From NCBI RefSeq assembly GCF_001945445.1, contig NZ_MSXW01000061.1, positions 565,346 to 629,345 on the forward strand: 64,000 nucleotides of DNA. The letters run 5' to 3'. This stretch comes from Pseudomonas sp. PA27(2017). GTDB lineage: Bacteria; Pseudomonadota; Gammaproteobacteria; Pseudomonadales; Pseudomonadaceae. The notes below the pieces were generated by a model. That model saw only the letters and a program-made list of their open reading frames with translations. It made no database searches and was not told where the DNA came from. Numbering within the stretch: position 1 is the first letter of the stretch; each line of letters opens with the position of its first letter. Made by a program: the position numbers and the translations under genes. Below, in pieces: positions 51,651 through 61,478 of the stretch.

Positions 51651-51678
51651 ATTATATCCATTCGTTTGCATGAGTAAA
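51651..51678 (-). promoter_or_regulatory. Sigma-70 promoter of tRNA-Thr
   Basis: On the reverse strand, TTTACT (51678-51673) and a perfect TATAAT (51656-51651) are separated by 16 nt. The -10 box is 14 nt before the tRNA 5' end, so the transcript starts only a few bases upstream of the mature tRNA. Confidence 0.85.
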
Positions 51679-51927
51679 GCGGCGCAAGGCAGCTTTTTTG
51701 CGGCTATTTCAGCCGCTCTGGCTGGGGCTTATGCACAAATGGGCAGCGGCTAGAGGTTTTTTAGAGAATTTCTACGCAGCCTTTCACAGTTTTGGCAAGT
51801 GACTGTTCTGTATAGCTTTTTATTGGCGGTTAAAAATGATCAGCTTTTGCCGCGCGTTATGGGTGGTGGGCTGGCGTGGTTTGCCCAGCTTCTATGAACA
51901 GAGTTATCCACAGATAGTGTGTGCAAC

Positions 51928-53178
51928 TCAGGCGCGCTCGGCGAGCAGCAGCAGGTTGCGCGGGGTCAGGTGCGGGGCGCAGAACTGGCCGAGGCGTACC
52001 TCAAAGCCCTGTTCCTGCAGGTAGAGCGCGCGGTCGAGCACCAGCCAGAGTTCCAGAGGGCGGCGGAACAGGCCGCGCAGCAATTCCAGGTTGCGCACCT
52101 CGGCCAGGCGTTGCCAGCCGGTTGCTTCCAGGCGCTGCCAATCCTGCGTACCAGGGGCGGGCAGGTCTTTGAGTCCTGCGAGGTCGTGGCAATAGTCGGA
52201 GAAAGGCTTCTTCAGCCAGGCGGGCGGCAGCGAGGGCGTGGGCAGGTAGGCGTCCACGCCGCGCAGCTCGCGCTGCAGCAGGTCGAACGCCAGGCGCCAG
52301 GCCATGGATTGGTCGCGCTGCTGGCGCACGCGGTTGCCGGCCGTCACGGTTTCGCTCATGGGCAGGGCCAGGTCGTCCAGCGAGAGGCGCAGCGGCGAGC
52401 CCTTTGCGGCGGTGGATAACGGCTGGTAGTCGGCTGCTGCCACGCGGTTGTAGCAACAGGGGGCGATGGCCAACTGGCGGCAGCCTGCGGCGCTGGCCAG
52501 GTGCATCAGGCGTACGTGCAGGTCGCCGCAGGCGTGCAGGGCCACGGGGCTGTGTTCGGCGTGCAATTGGGTGGCAGCGCCTTCGGCGAGCACGTCCTGC
52601 TCGATATGCTGGGCTTTTATCCCCAGGCGGCTGCTCAGCTCGGCGCCGCTGGCCACCAAAGCTGGGTCGTATTCCAGGCAGGTCAGCTTCTGGCCGCCGT
52701 GGGCGAGTACGCGGCCGAGGTGGCCCTTGCCGGCGCACCAGTCCAGCCAGTGCTGCGGAGCTTGAGTGAAGCCCAGGCTGTCGCCGAACGCGCGTATCTG
52801 CTGCCATTTGCGACCGGGAACGTCCACCGAGAAGCGCGGCGGCAGGTCAGCCGAAGGCTGCTGGGGCAGGTCGCCGATCTGGCTCAAACGGTCAGCCTGC
52901 AAGGCCAGTTCGGGGAAGGGCGCTGGTGCGCTGTCCAGCTCCGTTGGCTGGTTGTGGCTGGCTTCGGCCTGCTCCAGGGTGCGGCTGCGCAGCCAGGCGG
53001 CCAGCTCGGCATGCTGGCTTTCCCAGGACAGTGTCTGGTGGGTGAATGGCCGGGGTTTCCACAGCGCTTGGTGGGCGACGAGAAACTTGTCCAGCGCCTG
53101 GAAGCGCTGGAGCAGTTCGGCGCCACTGAGGGGCGGGAGAGGTTCGGCTGTCATAAGCGACTGCGACGGGGCTTGCAC
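51928..53178 (-). CDS. SAM-dependent methyltransferase-like protein (PF13679 type)
   Basis: A 416-residue protein. The central domain has a SAM-binding motif (HWLDWCAGKGHLGRVLA, about residues 140-157), an acidic loop (LTCLEYDPALV) and VALHACGDLHVRLMHLA, followed by APCCYNRV. This matches methyltransferase domain 25 proteins, some of which act on RNA; the substrate here is unknown. GTG 53178 has AGGA 9-10 nt upstream, overlapping the permease stop; ATG 53154 is a shorter alternative without a ribosome site. It follows the ABC transporter genes by 12 bp but is probably a separate function. Confidence 0.78.
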   Translation of the reverse strand: MQAPSQSLMTAEPLPPLSGAELLQRFQALDKFLVAHQALWKPRPFTHQTLSWESQHAELAAWLRSRTLEQAEASHNQPTELDSAPAPFPELALQADRLSQIGDLPQQPSADLPPRFSVDVPGRKWQQIRAFGDSLGFTQAPQHWLDWCAGKGHLGRVLAHGGQKLTCLEYDPALVASGAELSSRLGIKAQHIEQDVLAEGAATQLHAEHSPVALHACGDLHVRLMHLASAAGCRQLAIAPCCYNRVAAADYQPLSTAAKGSPLRLSLDDLALPMSETVTAGNRVRQQRDQSMAWRLAFDLLQRELRGVDAYLPTPSLPPAWLKKPFSDYCHDLAGLKDLPAPGTQDWQRLEATGWQRLAEVRNLELLRGLFRRPLELWLVLDRALYLQEQGFEVRLGQFCAPHLTPRNLLLLAERA

Positions 53179-53190
53179 CCCGTCGTCATC

Positions 53191-53880
53191 CTAGCGGCCC
53201 TGGCAGGCGTCGACGCGCAGCCAGCGCTCCAGGAGCTTGAAGGCGTTGATCAGCACGAAGGTGATCAGCAGGTAGAACACCCCGGCGGCGAAGAAACCCT
53301 CGACCGGCAGGTAGGTGCGCGCGTTCATGGTGCGCGCCATGCCGGTCAGCTCCAGCAGGGTCACGGTGCTGGCCAGGGCGCTGGCCTTGAGCATCAGGAT
53401 CACTTCGTTGCTGTAGGCCGGCAGGCCGATGCGCGCCGCCCGGGGCAGCACGATGTGCAGCATCGCCTGGGGCCGCGACATGCCCAACGCCCGCGCCGCT
53501 TCGATTTCACCCGGCGGTACGGCCTGGATGGCGCCCCGCAGGATCTCGGCGATATAGGCGGTGGTGTGCAGGGTCATGGTGATCACCGCGCACCAGTACG
53601 GGTCGCGCAGGTACGGCCATAGCGGGCCCTGGCGCACGGCGTCGAACTGCGCCAGGCCGTAGTAGACCAGGAACAGCTGCACCAGGAGCGGTGTGCCGCG
53701 GAAGAAGAAGATGTAGCCGTAGGGCACGGCGCGCACGTACCAGTGCCGCGAGGCGCGGGCGATGCCGGTGGGGATGGCCAGAATCAGGCCGGTGACGACC
53801 GCCACGGCGACCAGCTCGATGGTCAGCAGGGCGCCTTGGGCCAGGCGCGGCAGCCAGGTGATGATGACGTCCCAGTTCAT
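53191..53880 (-). CDS. Polar amino-acid ABC transporter permease (HisM/ArtM-like)
   Basis: A 229-residue inner-membrane permease with five spans and the EAA loop GEIEAARALGMSRPQAMLHIVLP that contacts the ATPase. FRGTPLLVQLFLVYYGL is typical of the HisM branch. It overlaps the preceding permease by 4 bp, indicating translational coupling and a heterodimeric channel. Confidence 0.92.
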   Translation of the reverse strand: MNWDVIITWLPRLAQGALLTIELVAVAVVTGLILAIPTGIARASRHWYVRAVPYGYIFFFRGTPLLVQLFLVYYGLAQFDAVRQGPLWPYLRDPYWCAVITMTLHTTAYIAEILRGAIQAVPPGEIEAARALGMSRPQAMLHIVLPRAARIGLPAYSNEVILMLKASALASTVTLLELTGMARTMNARTYLPVEGFFAAGVFYLLITFVLINAFKLLERWLRVDACQGR

Positions 53881-54572
53881 GCCGCACTCCGCTTGAAGCC
53901 TCGGTTGGCGCGCTTCTCGAGGAAGTGCAGGCCAATCATGGCAATGATGGTCAGGCCCAGGTAGATGAACGCGGCGACCATGTAGAACGTGAAGGGCTCC
54001 TTGCTGGCGGTCACGGCGATCTGCGAACGGCGCATCAGCTCATTGAGGCCGATCACCGATACCAGCGCGGTGTCCTTCATCAGGATCATGAACAGGTTGC
54101 CCAGGCCGGGCAGGGCGATGCGCCACATCTGCGGCATCACCAGGCGCCACAGGATGCGGCCCTTGGACAGGCCCAGGGCCTGGCCGGCTTCACGGTGGCC
54201 CTTGGGGATGGCCAGGATCGCGCCGCGAAACACTTCGGTGGCGTAGGCGCCGAAGCACAGGCCCAGGGCGATGACGCCGGCGGCGAAGGGCGAGAGCTCG
54301 AGGCTCTCGACGCCGAGCAGCTCGGCGAGGCCGCGCATCAGGCCCACGGTGCCGAAATAGATCAGCAGTACCCAGAGCAGTTCGGGCACGCCGCGAACCA
54401 GGGTGGAATAGGTACCGCCAAGCCACTGCAGCGGCTTGTAGGGCGAAGTCTTGGCGAAGGCGCCGAGCAGGCCGAGCACCAGGCCGACGCACAGAGCGCT
54501 GAGCGCCAGCTGCACGGTCATCAGGGTGCCGGCGGCCAGGGCCGGGCCGAATCCGGAAAGATCGAAATTCAT
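53877..54572 (-). CDS. Polar amino-acid ABC transporter permease (HisQ/ArtQ-like)
   Basis: A 231-residue permease with five spans, the pairing motif LVRGVPELLWVLLIYFG and the EAA loop GHREAGQALGLSKGRILWRLVMPQ. It follows the binding-protein gene by 45 bp and is coupled to the HisM-like gene. Confidence 0.92.
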   Translation of the reverse strand: MNFDLSGFGPALAAGTLMTVQLALSALCVGLVLGLLGAFAKTSPYKPLQWLGGTYSTLVRGVPELLWVLLIYFGTVGLMRGLAELLGVESLELSPFAAGVIALGLCFGAYATEVFRGAILAIPKGHREAGQALGLSKGRILWRLVMPQMWRIALPGLGNLFMILMKDTALVSVIGLNELMRRSQIAVTASKEPFTFYMVAAFIYLGLTIIAMIGLHFLEKRANRGFKRSAA

Positions 54573-54617
54573 GGAAACTCGAGCGCCCGCGCCGCCAGGG
54601 CGACGCGGGCAGGCTGC

Positions 54618-55370
54618 TTAGTAGATGCTGAAGGGGAAGTACTTGTCGTTGATCTTCTTGTAGGTGCCGTCGGCAACGATTTCCTCGAGGGCCTTGTTCA
54701 GGCGCTCACGCAGGGCGTCGCCCTTGCGCACGGCGATGCCGATCTTGTCGTTGTCGAATACCGGGTCGCCCTTGAATTCGAAGTCCTTGCCGGCGTCGCT
54801 CTTGAGCCACTCCCAGTTCACGAAGGTATCGGCCAGCACGCCGTCGACGCGGCCGGAGGCCAGGTCGAGGTAGGCGTTTTCCTGGGTGTCGTAGAGTTTC
54901 ACGTCAACCACGCCGCCCATGTTGTCTTCCAGCCAGGTACCGGCGATGGTCGCGCGCTGGGCACCGATGACCTTGCCCTTGAGGCTGTCCTTGTCGGTCT
55001 TGAAGTCACTGCTTTTCGGGGCAATGAACTGCAGCTTGTTGGTGTAGTACGGGTTGGTGAAGTCCACGGCCTGCTTGCGCTCGTCGGTGATCGACATGGA
55101 GGCGATCAGGAAGTCGAACTTCTTGGCGTTCAGGGCCGGGATGATGCCGTCCCAGTCGGAGGTGACCACTTCGCACTCTGCCTTCATCTTGGCGCACAGG
55201 GCCTGGCCGATTTCCACGTCGAAGCCGCCGACCTGGCCGCTGGCGTCGATGAGGTTGAAGGGTGGGTAGGCGCCTTCGGTGCCGATCTTCAGTTTGTCAG
55301 CAGCGACGGCACTGGTGCCGAAAGCCAGGGTGGCGGCAGCTGCCAGCAGAATCTTCTTATAGCTATGCAT
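54618..55370 (-). CDS. Periplasmic polar amino-acid binding protein (ArtJ/HisJ-like)
   Basis: A 250-residue protein with signal MHSYKKILLAAAATLAFGTSAVA, then LKIGTEGAYPPFNLIDASGQVGGFDVEIGQALC, DWDGIIPALNAKKFDFLIASMSITDERKQAVDF and GVLADTFVNWEWL. The GAYPPFN and DLI-AxMSIT motifs define the LAO/HisJ/ArtJ group that binds basic amino acids. It matches the PA5153-type protein by neighbourhood and pattern. The ligand is likely arginine, lysine or histidine; this is inferred. Confidence 0.92.
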   Translation of the reverse strand: MHSYKKILLAAAATLAFGTSAVAADKLKIGTEGAYPPFNLIDASGQVGGFDVEIGQALCAKMKAECEVVTSDWDGIIPALNAKKFDFLIASMSITDERKQAVDFTNPYYTNKLQFIAPKSSDFKTDKDSLKGKVIGAQRATIAGTWLEDNMGGVVDVKLYDTQENAYLDLASGRVDGVLADTFVNWEWLKSDAGKDFEFKGDPVFDNDKIGIAVRKGDALRERLNKALEEIVADGTYKKINDKYFPFSIY

Positions 55371-55387
55371 GCGTGATTGCTCCGTGT

Positions 55388-56161
55388 TTAACGATTGCTG
55401 GACATGAATTGTTTGCAGCGCGCCGACGTCGGGTTGTCGAACACCTGGTCGGGCGTCCCCTGTTCCTCCACCACACCCTGATGCAGGAACACCACCTGGC
55501 TGGAGACCTGGCGAGCGAAGCTCATTTCGTGGGTCACCAGCAGCATGGTGCGGCCTTCGTCAGCGAGCGCGCGGATCACAGTAAGCACTTCTTGTACCAT
55601 TTCCGGGTCGAGCGCCGAAGTCGGTTCGTCGAACAGGATCACCTTGGGTTGCATCGCCAGGGTGCGGGCGATGGCGGCGCGTTGCTGCTGGCCACCGGAG
55701 AGCTGGTTCGGATAGGCGTGACGCTTGTCGGCGATACCGACCTTGGCCAGCAGCGCCTCGGCGATCTCGCGGGCTTCGGCCTTGCTCTTGCCGAGCACGC
55801 GGCGCGGGGCTTCGGTGATGTTGTCCAGCACGGTCATGTGCGGCCAGAGGTTGAAGTTCTGAAACACGAAGCCGATTTCGCTGCGCAGGCGGTTGATCTG
55901 GCGGTTGTCGGCCGCTATCAGTTCGCCGTTCTTCTGCGCCTTGAGCTTGAGTTCTTCACCGGCCACGATGATCTGGCCCTGATGGGGATTTTCCAGCAGG
56001 TTGACGCAGCGCAGGAAGGTCGACTTGCCCGAGCCGGACGAGCCGAGAATGGAGATCACGTCACCGTCGCGTGCCGTGAGGGAAATGCCCTTGAGCACTT
56101 CGAGGTCGCCATAGCGTTTGTGCAGATTGCGGATTTCCAGCGCGGGCGTGGCCTCGGCCAT
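55388..56161 (-). CDS. Polar amino-acid ABC transporter ATPase (HisP-like)
   Basis: A 257-residue ATPase: Walker A GSSGSGKST (40-48), Q-loop GFVFQNFNLWPHMTVLDNI, signature LSGGQQQR, Walker B VILFDEPTSALDPE, and the H-loop VTHEMSFA. It is the first gene of the operon, in the order ATPase, binding protein, HisQ, HisM, as in PA5152-PA5155. It energises amino-acid uptake. Confidence 0.95.
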   Translation of the reverse strand: MAEATPALEIRNLHKRYGDLEVLKGISLTARDGDVISILGSSGSGKSTFLRCVNLLENPHQGQIIVAGEELKLKAQKNGELIAADNRQINRLRSEIGFVFQNFNLWPHMTVLDNITEAPRRVLGKSKAEAREIAEALLAKVGIADKRHAYPNQLSGGQQQRAAIARTLAMQPKVILFDEPTSALDPEMVQEVLTVIRALADEGRTMLLVTHEMSFARQVSSQVVFLHQGVVEEQGTPDQVFDNPTSARCKQFMSSNR

Positions 56162-56431
56162 CGAGCAGTCCTCTTAATTCTTATGCGGATGAATCCGGGT
56201 TCGGCGGGGCTGTGGGCAGCAAACCTAGCATAGGCACCAGGGGGCGCCAAGGTCGCTGCTGGCCCGTTGCCGTCACGGTCGCAGGGGTGTCGCATCATCG
56301 CAGTCTCTTGTCGCCACGCCGCAAAAACGCGGGCAACCAGGCTGCAGGGTGAAAAAGACGCGCACCCTACTCATATCCGCTTCGCAATTCCAGTGCCAGT
56401 CGGCCATTTGGCCGATCCGGGGCCGCTCGTG

Positions 56432-56827
56432 TCAGTTGCCGAGCATGCTCTGCACCTTGTCACGCAGTGCATCGAGTGAAAACGGCTTGCCGATGATCGA
56501 GGTGCGGCTGGCTGGCTCGCTCTTGTCGATCTCGACGCTCTCGGCGTAGCCGCTGGCGTACAGCACCTTGAGGTCGGGGCGCAGCTGGCGTGCGGCAACG
56601 GCCAGTTCCTGGCCGCTCATGCCGGGCAGGCCGATGTCGGTCATCAGCAGGTCGATGTGCTCGTCGCTGCGCAGGACCTGCAGCGCCTGCTGCGCTTCCC
56701 CCGCTTCGATCACGCGGTAGTCGAGCTCTTCGAGCACTTCCACGGTAAGCATGCGCACCACGTCGGAGTCTTCCACGAGAAGGATGCGCTGGCCGGCGGT
56801 CGATGCGCCTGGAGCTAGTTCTGACAA
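56432..56827 (-). CDS. Single-domain response regulator
   Basis: A 131-residue receiver with acidic pocket VEDSD, phospho-acceptor D64 in LMTDIGLPGMSG, and the switch residues YASGYAE and IIGKPFS. No output domain is present. It is divergent from the large CHASE3 hybrid kinase, so it may be part of the same phosphorelay. The start ATG 56827 is the first in the domain. Confidence 0.9.
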   Translation of the reverse strand: MSELAPGASTAGQRILLVEDSDVVRMLTVEVLEELDYRVIEAGEAQQALQVLRSDEHIDLLMTDIGLPGMSGQELAVAARQLRPDLKVLYASGYAESVEIDKSEPASRTSIIGKPFSLDALRDKVQSMLGN

Positions 56828-57187
56828 CGGCGTTACCTCGATAAAGGATGGTGAAATGGCTGATCGTCTCGGCAGGCGGTTGGCCAGCCGGCGCGAAGCA
56901 TTTCAGGGCCGCGTTAACGGCAGGCCGTCTAGCATGGCACGAATCTGGTGCGCGGGCTGCATCGCGAGCGTGCCGCCCGGCTGAAAAATGCCCATTGCAG
57001 GGTTGCTGTGGGAATTTGCCTGCAAGCCGAAAAAATAACTCGAACCCTGTGCAGCCTGTCGCGATCCAAGCGCGCGGACGACTGAGTGCTGATCGTTGGA
57101 TTAACCCCGGGCGGCGCATTACCATCCGCCGTCCGCCACGATAACCATACCTATAACCATCTGCTGCAACACAGCCAGGGATCTGCG
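56828..57187. other. Divergent spacer, response regulator / CHASE3 kinase
   Basis: A 360-bp spacer with no credible gene. It must hold the promoter of the kinase operon. No clear -10/-35 pair or strong palindrome was recognised; ACAGCCAGGGATCTGCG before the start gives only a moderate ribosome site. Confidence 0.5.
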
Positions 57188-60100
57188 ATGACCAACAGTT
57201 CGATCGACGAGAACAGCTTCAAGCGTATTCTCAGGCGCAACGTCGCCTTACCGCTTGGCGTGGGGGTCATCAGCGCGATCTTCTTCGTGACGCTGATCGC
57301 ATACCTGCTCAACGTGCTCGGTTGGGTGCAGCACACCGACCGGGTGCTGAACAACGCCAGCGAAGGGCTGAAGCTGTCGATCGACCAGGAAACCGGTTTC
57401 CGTGGTTACCTGCTGTCCGGCGATGTGCGTTTCCTGCAGCCCTATGAAGTCGCCAAGCCGCGCATTCGCGCCGAGATGGAGATTCTCGGCGAACTGGTGG
57501 GCGACAACCCCACGCAGGTCGATCGCCTGCGCACCATCGCAGCGCTGCAGGACGAGTGGACCGCCTTCGCGCAGAGCGCCATTGCCGCCAAGCGCGACGG
57601 TGGCAATTTCCTGGACCCGGTGCGCGACGGCCGCGGCAAGCAACTGACCGATGCCATCCGCGCCGAGTTCGCGGACTTCATCGCCCAGGAGCAGCGCCTG
57701 CGCAAGGAGCGCAACGACGCGGCCAGCAACACCGCCACGCTCACCATCGGTCTGTTCCTGCTGTTCACTCTGGTGTTCAGTGCCGGCCTGGCGATTTTCG
57801 GGCGGCGTGAACTGATGCGCCTGACGGATACCTACGGCGCCATCCTCAGGAAGCAGGACGAGCACAACGAGCGCTTGCAGGCCCAGGCCTGGCTGCGCAA
57901 CGGCCAGACCCAGATGGCCGAGCGGCTGATAGGCCAGCAGGCCCTGCCGGTGCTGGGGCGCAACAGCCTGGAGTTTCTTGCCAGCCATCTCGGTGCGGCG
58001 GTCGGCGCGCTGTACGTGCGCGAGGAGCACGGCAACCTCCGCCGTGTCGCCACCTACGGCTTCTCCCGTGAGCTGGAAAACACCGAGCAGTCGTTCTACA
58101 GCTCCGAAGGCCTGGTCGGCCAGGTAGCCCATGATCGCCGCCTGCTGATCCTCGACGAGCTGCCGGTCGATTACCTCAAGGTCAGCTCCGGCCTGGGCCA
58201 TGGCGACCCGCTGACGGTGGCCCTACTGCCGATCAGCAACGACGGCGACGTCAATGGCGTGATCGAGCTGGGCTTCCTGCGCCCGTTGAGCGAGCGTGAC
58301 GGCGAGTTTCTCCAGCAGGTCGCCTCGAACATCGGTGCCTCGGTCGAGGCGGCTCGCTACCGTCATCGCCTGCAGGAAATTCTTGCCGAGACCCAGCAGC
58401 TCAACGAAGAGCTGCAGGTTCAGCAGGAGGAACTGAAGACCGCCAACGAGGAGCTCGAGGAGCAGTCGCGGGCGCTCAAGGAATCCCAGGCGCATCTGGA
58501 AACCCAGCAGGCCGAGCTGGAGCAGAGCAACGAGCAGCTGTCGATGCAGCGCGATGCCCTGGACGACCGCAACAACGCCCTGCGCGATGCCCAGCAGCAG
58601 CTCGAGGAACGCGCCGAGGAGCTGCAGCGTGCCAGCCGCTACAAGTCGGAATTCCTCGCCAACATGTCTCACGAGCTGCGCACGCCGCTCAACAGTTCGC
58701 TGATCCTCGCCAAGCTGCTGGCCGACAACCCCAAGGGCAACCTGGACGCCGAACAGGTGAAGTTCGCCGACTCCATCTATTCGGCCGGCAATGACCTGCT
58801 CAACCTGATCAACGACATCCTCGACATTTCCAAGGTCGAGGCCGGCAAGCTCGACCTGCGCCCGGAGAACGCCAACGTGGTGCGCCTTGCCCAGAGCCTG
58901 GAGAGCACCTTCCAGCCGTTGGCCGGCGAGAAGCAGCTGGGCTTCAGCGTCGAGGTCGCCGACGACGTGCCGCGTTCGCTGTACACCGACCGCCTGCGCG
59001 TCGAGCAGATCCTCAAGAACCTGCTGTCCAACGCCATCAAGTTCACCGAGCAGGGCCAGGTCAGCCTGAGCGTCAGCCGGGTCGACGACGGCGTGGCGTT
59101 CGCCGTGCGCGACAGCGGCATCGGCATCGCCAAGGAACAGCAGGACTATATCTTCGAGGCGTTCCGCCAGGCCGACGGCACCACCAACCGGCGCTTCGGC
59201 GGCACCGGCCTGGGCCTGTCGATTTCCCGCGACCTGGCGGCGCTGCTCGGCGGCTCGATCAGCGTCACCAGCACGCCGGGCGAGGGCAGCGTGTTCACCC
59301 TGGTGCTGCCGCTGACCTACTCGCCGAGCGAGGAAGAGAGCCTGCTGTCCGTCGTCGAAACCGCCGGTGTGGTGCGCAGCGTGGCGCCGGCCATCGTCAA
59401 GGCACCGGTGCCGCAAGAAGCCGCGCCCGTGGTGCCGACCTTCCCGGACGACCGCGGCATGTCGGTGCTCGGTGGCCGCAGCGTGCTGGTGATCGAGGAC
59501 GAGCCGCAGTTCGCCCACATTCTCTATGACCTCGCCCACGAGCTGGACTACCGCTGCCTAGTGGCCCATAGCGCTCAGGACGGCCTGGACCTGGCGACCA
59601 CCCATCACCCCGATGCGATCCTGCTGGACATGCGCCTTCCCGACGTTTCCGGGCTGTCGGTGCTGCAGCGCCTCAAGGAGAACCCCGGCACCCGGCACAT
59701 TCCGGTGCACGTGATTTCCGTCGAGGACATGGCCGAGGCCGCCCTGCACATGGGCGCCGTGGGTTATGCCCATAAGCCGGCGACCCGTGATCAGCTCAAG
59801 GGCGTGTTCAGCAAGCTCGAAGCGCGCCTGACCCAGAAGATGCGCCGCGTGCTGGTGGTCGAGGACGACAAGCTGCAGCGCGACAGCATCGCCCGGCTGA
59901 TCGGCGACGACGACATCGAGATCGTCGCCGTCGAGTTCGGCGAACAGGCGCTGGAGCAGCTGCGCCACCACATCTTCGACTGCATGATCATCGACCTGAA
60001 ACTGCCGGACATGCAGGGCGACGAACTGCTGGCGCGCATGGGCAGCGAGGAGATCCGTTCCTTCCCGCCGGTGATCGTCTACACCGGCCGCAACCTGACC

Positions 60101-60658
60101 CGCGCCGAGGAAGCCGAGCTGCTCAAGTACTCGCGCTCGATCATCATCAAGGGCGCGCGCTCGCCGGAGCGTTTGCTCGATGAGGTGACGCTGTTCCTGC
60201 ACATGGTCGAGTCGGAGCTGTCCAGCGAGCGGCAGAGCATGCTCAAGACCGCGCGCAGCCGCGACCGCGTGTTCGAAGGAAGGCGCCTGCTGCTGGTCGA
60301 TGACGACGTGCGCAACATCTTCGCCCTCACCAGCGCCCTTGAGCACAAGGGCGCTCAGGTCGAGGTCGCGCGCAACGGCCGTGAAGCCATCGAGAAGCTC
60401 GAGGCGGTGGGCGACATCGACTTGGTGCTGATGGACGTGATGATGCCCGAGATGGACGGCTACGAAGCCACCCGGCGCATCCGCGAGAACCCGCGCTGGC
60501 GCAAGCTGCCGATCATCGCGGTGACCGCCAAGGCCATGAAGGACGACCAGGACCTGTGCATGAAGGCCGGCGCCAACGATTACCTGGCCAAGCCCATCGA
60601 CCTGGATCGGCTGTTCTCGCTGATCCGCGTGTGGCTGCCGAAGCTGGAGCGCATCTGA
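57188..60658 (+). CDS. CHASE3-GAF hybrid histidine kinase with three receivers
   Basis: A 1156-residue inner-membrane protein. TM1 at about 20-42 and TM2 at about 186-208 enclose a periplasmic CHASE3 domain. A GAF domain follows (about 245-395), then a long Glu/Gln-rich coiled coil (about 400-485), HisKA with H495 in FLANMSHELRTPLN, HATPase (RDSGIGIAKEQQ, GTGLGLSISRDLAALLGG) and three receivers with D814 (LLDMRLPD), D936 (IIDLKLPD) and D1083 (LMDVMMPE). Several receivers suggest a branched phosphorelay. ATG 57188 opens the TM1 region. A CheR gene follows by 1 bp, so kinase and methylation genes are cotranscribed. Confidence 0.93.
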   Translation: MTNSSIDENSFKRILRRNVALPLGVGVISAIFFVTLIAYLLNVLGWVQHTDRVLNNASEGLKLSIDQETGFRGYLLSGDVRFLQPYEVAKPRIRAEMEILGELVGDNPTQVDRLRTIAALQDEWTAFAQSAIAAKRDGGNFLDPVRDGRGKQLTDAIRAEFADFIAQEQRLRKERNDAASNTATLTIGLFLLFTLVFSAGLAIFGRRELMRLTDTYGAILRKQDEHNERLQAQAWLRNGQTQMAERLIGQQALPVLGRNSLEFLASHLGAAVGALYVREEHGNLRRVATYGFSRELENTEQSFYSSEGLVGQVAHDRRLLILDELPVDYLKVSSGLGHGDPLTVALLPISNDGDVNGVIELGFLRPLSERDGEFLQQVASNIGASVEAARYRHRLQEILAETQQLNEELQVQQEELKTANEELEEQSRALKESQAHLETQQAELEQSNEQLSMQRDALDDRNNALRDAQQQLEERAEELQRASRYKSEFLANMSHELRTPLNSSLILAKLLADNPKGNLDAEQVKFADSIYSAGNDLLNLINDILDISKVEAGKLDLRPENANVVRLAQSLESTFQPLAGEKQLGFSVEVADDVPRSLYTDRLRVEQILKNLLSNAIKFTEQGQVSLSVSRVDDGVAFAVRDSGIGIAKEQQDYIFEAFRQADGTTNRRFGGTGLGLSISRDLAALLGGSISVTSTPGEGSVFTLVLPLTYSPSEEESLLSVVETAGVVRSVAPAIVKAPVPQEAAPVVPTFPDDRGMSVLGGRSVLVIEDEPQFAHILYDLAHELDYRCLVAHSAQDGLDLATTHHPDAILLDMRLPDVSGLSVLQRLKENPGTRHIPVHVISVEDMAEAALHMGAVGYAHKPATRDQLKGVFSKLEARLTQKMRRVLVVEDDKLQRDSIARLIGDDDIEIVAVEFGEQALEQLRHHIFDCMIIDLKLPDMQGDELLARMGSEEIRSFPPVIVYTGRNLTRAEEAELLKYSRSIIIKGARSPERLLDEVTLFLHMVESELSSERQSMLKTARSRDRVFEGRRLLLVDDDVRNIFALTSALEHKGAQVEVARNGREAIEKLEAVGDIDLVLMDVMMPEMDGYEATRRIRENPRWRKLPIIAVTAKAMKDDQDLCMKAGANDYLAKPIDLDRLFSLIRVWLPKLERI

Positions 60659-60659
60659 C

Positions 60660-61478
60660 ATGTCCGACCGTACGCAGGATATCGAGCTGCGTCTGCTGAT
60701 CGAGGCGATCTACCTGCAGTACAGCTACGATTTTCGCGACTACTCCGGTTCTTCTCTGAAGCGCCGGATCGTGCACGCCATGGGCCAGTTCGACTGTGCG
60801 AGCATCTCCGAGCTGCAGGCGCGGATCATCCACGACTCCACGGCGTTCATGAAGCTGCTGCAGTTCCTCACCATTCCGGTCAGCGAGATGTTCCGCGACC
60901 CCAGCTACTTCCTGGCGCTGCGCCAGGAGGTGGTGCCGTTCCTGCGCACCTACCCGTCGCTCAAGCTCTGGGTGGCCGGCTGCAGCACGGGCGAGGAGGT
61001 CTATTCCCTGGCCATCCTGCTGCACGAAGAGGGCTTGCTGGAGCGCTCGATCATCTACGCGACGGACATCAATCCGCACTCGCTGGACAAGGCCAAGCGC
61101 GGCATCTTTCCCATCGACAACATGCGCCTGTACAGCGAGAACTATCAGCGCGCCGGCGGCAAGGGCTCGCTTTCCGATTACTACACGGCAGCCTATGACG
61201 GGGCGCTGTTCGAGCGCTTCCTGTGCGCCAACGTGACCTTCGCCGACCACAGCCTGGCCACCGACAGCGTATTCTCGGAGACCCAGTTCATTTCCTGCCG
61301 CAATGTGCTGATCTACTTCAACAAGACCCTGCAGGATCGCGCCTTCGGGCTGTTCCACGAATCCCTCGGACACCGCGCCTTCCTGGGGCTGGGCAGCAAG
61401 GAAAGCCTGGATTTCTCGGCCTACGCCGGGCGTTTCGAGGCGGTGAACCGGCAGGAACGGGTGTTTCGCAAGTTATGA
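60660..61478 (+). CDS. CheR-type protein methyltransferase
   Basis: A 272-residue CheR: N-terminal helical domain (SGSSLKRRIVHAMGQFDCASISELQARI), SAM motif VAGCSTGEEVYSLAILL (G107-E112), IIYATDINPHSLDKAKRGIF and ISCRNVLIYFNKTLQDRAF. It should methylate glutamates on a receptor-like coiled coil. No MCP, CheA or CheW gene is present, so the coiled coil of the upstream kinase is a possible target (inference). Its stop overlaps the cheB start (ATGA). Confidence 0.93.
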   Translation: MSDRTQDIELRLLIEAIYLQYSYDFRDYSGSSLKRRIVHAMGQFDCASISELQARIIHDSTAFMKLLQFLTIPVSEMFRDPSYFLALRQEVVPFLRTYPSLKLWVAGCSTGEEVYSLAILLHEEGLLERSIIYATDINPHSLDKAKRGIFPIDNMRLYSENYQRAGGKGSLSDYYTAAYDGALFERFLCANVTFADHSLATDSVFSETQFISCRNVLIYFNKTLQDRAFGLFHESLGHRAFLGLGSKESLDFSAYAGRFEAVNRQERVFRKL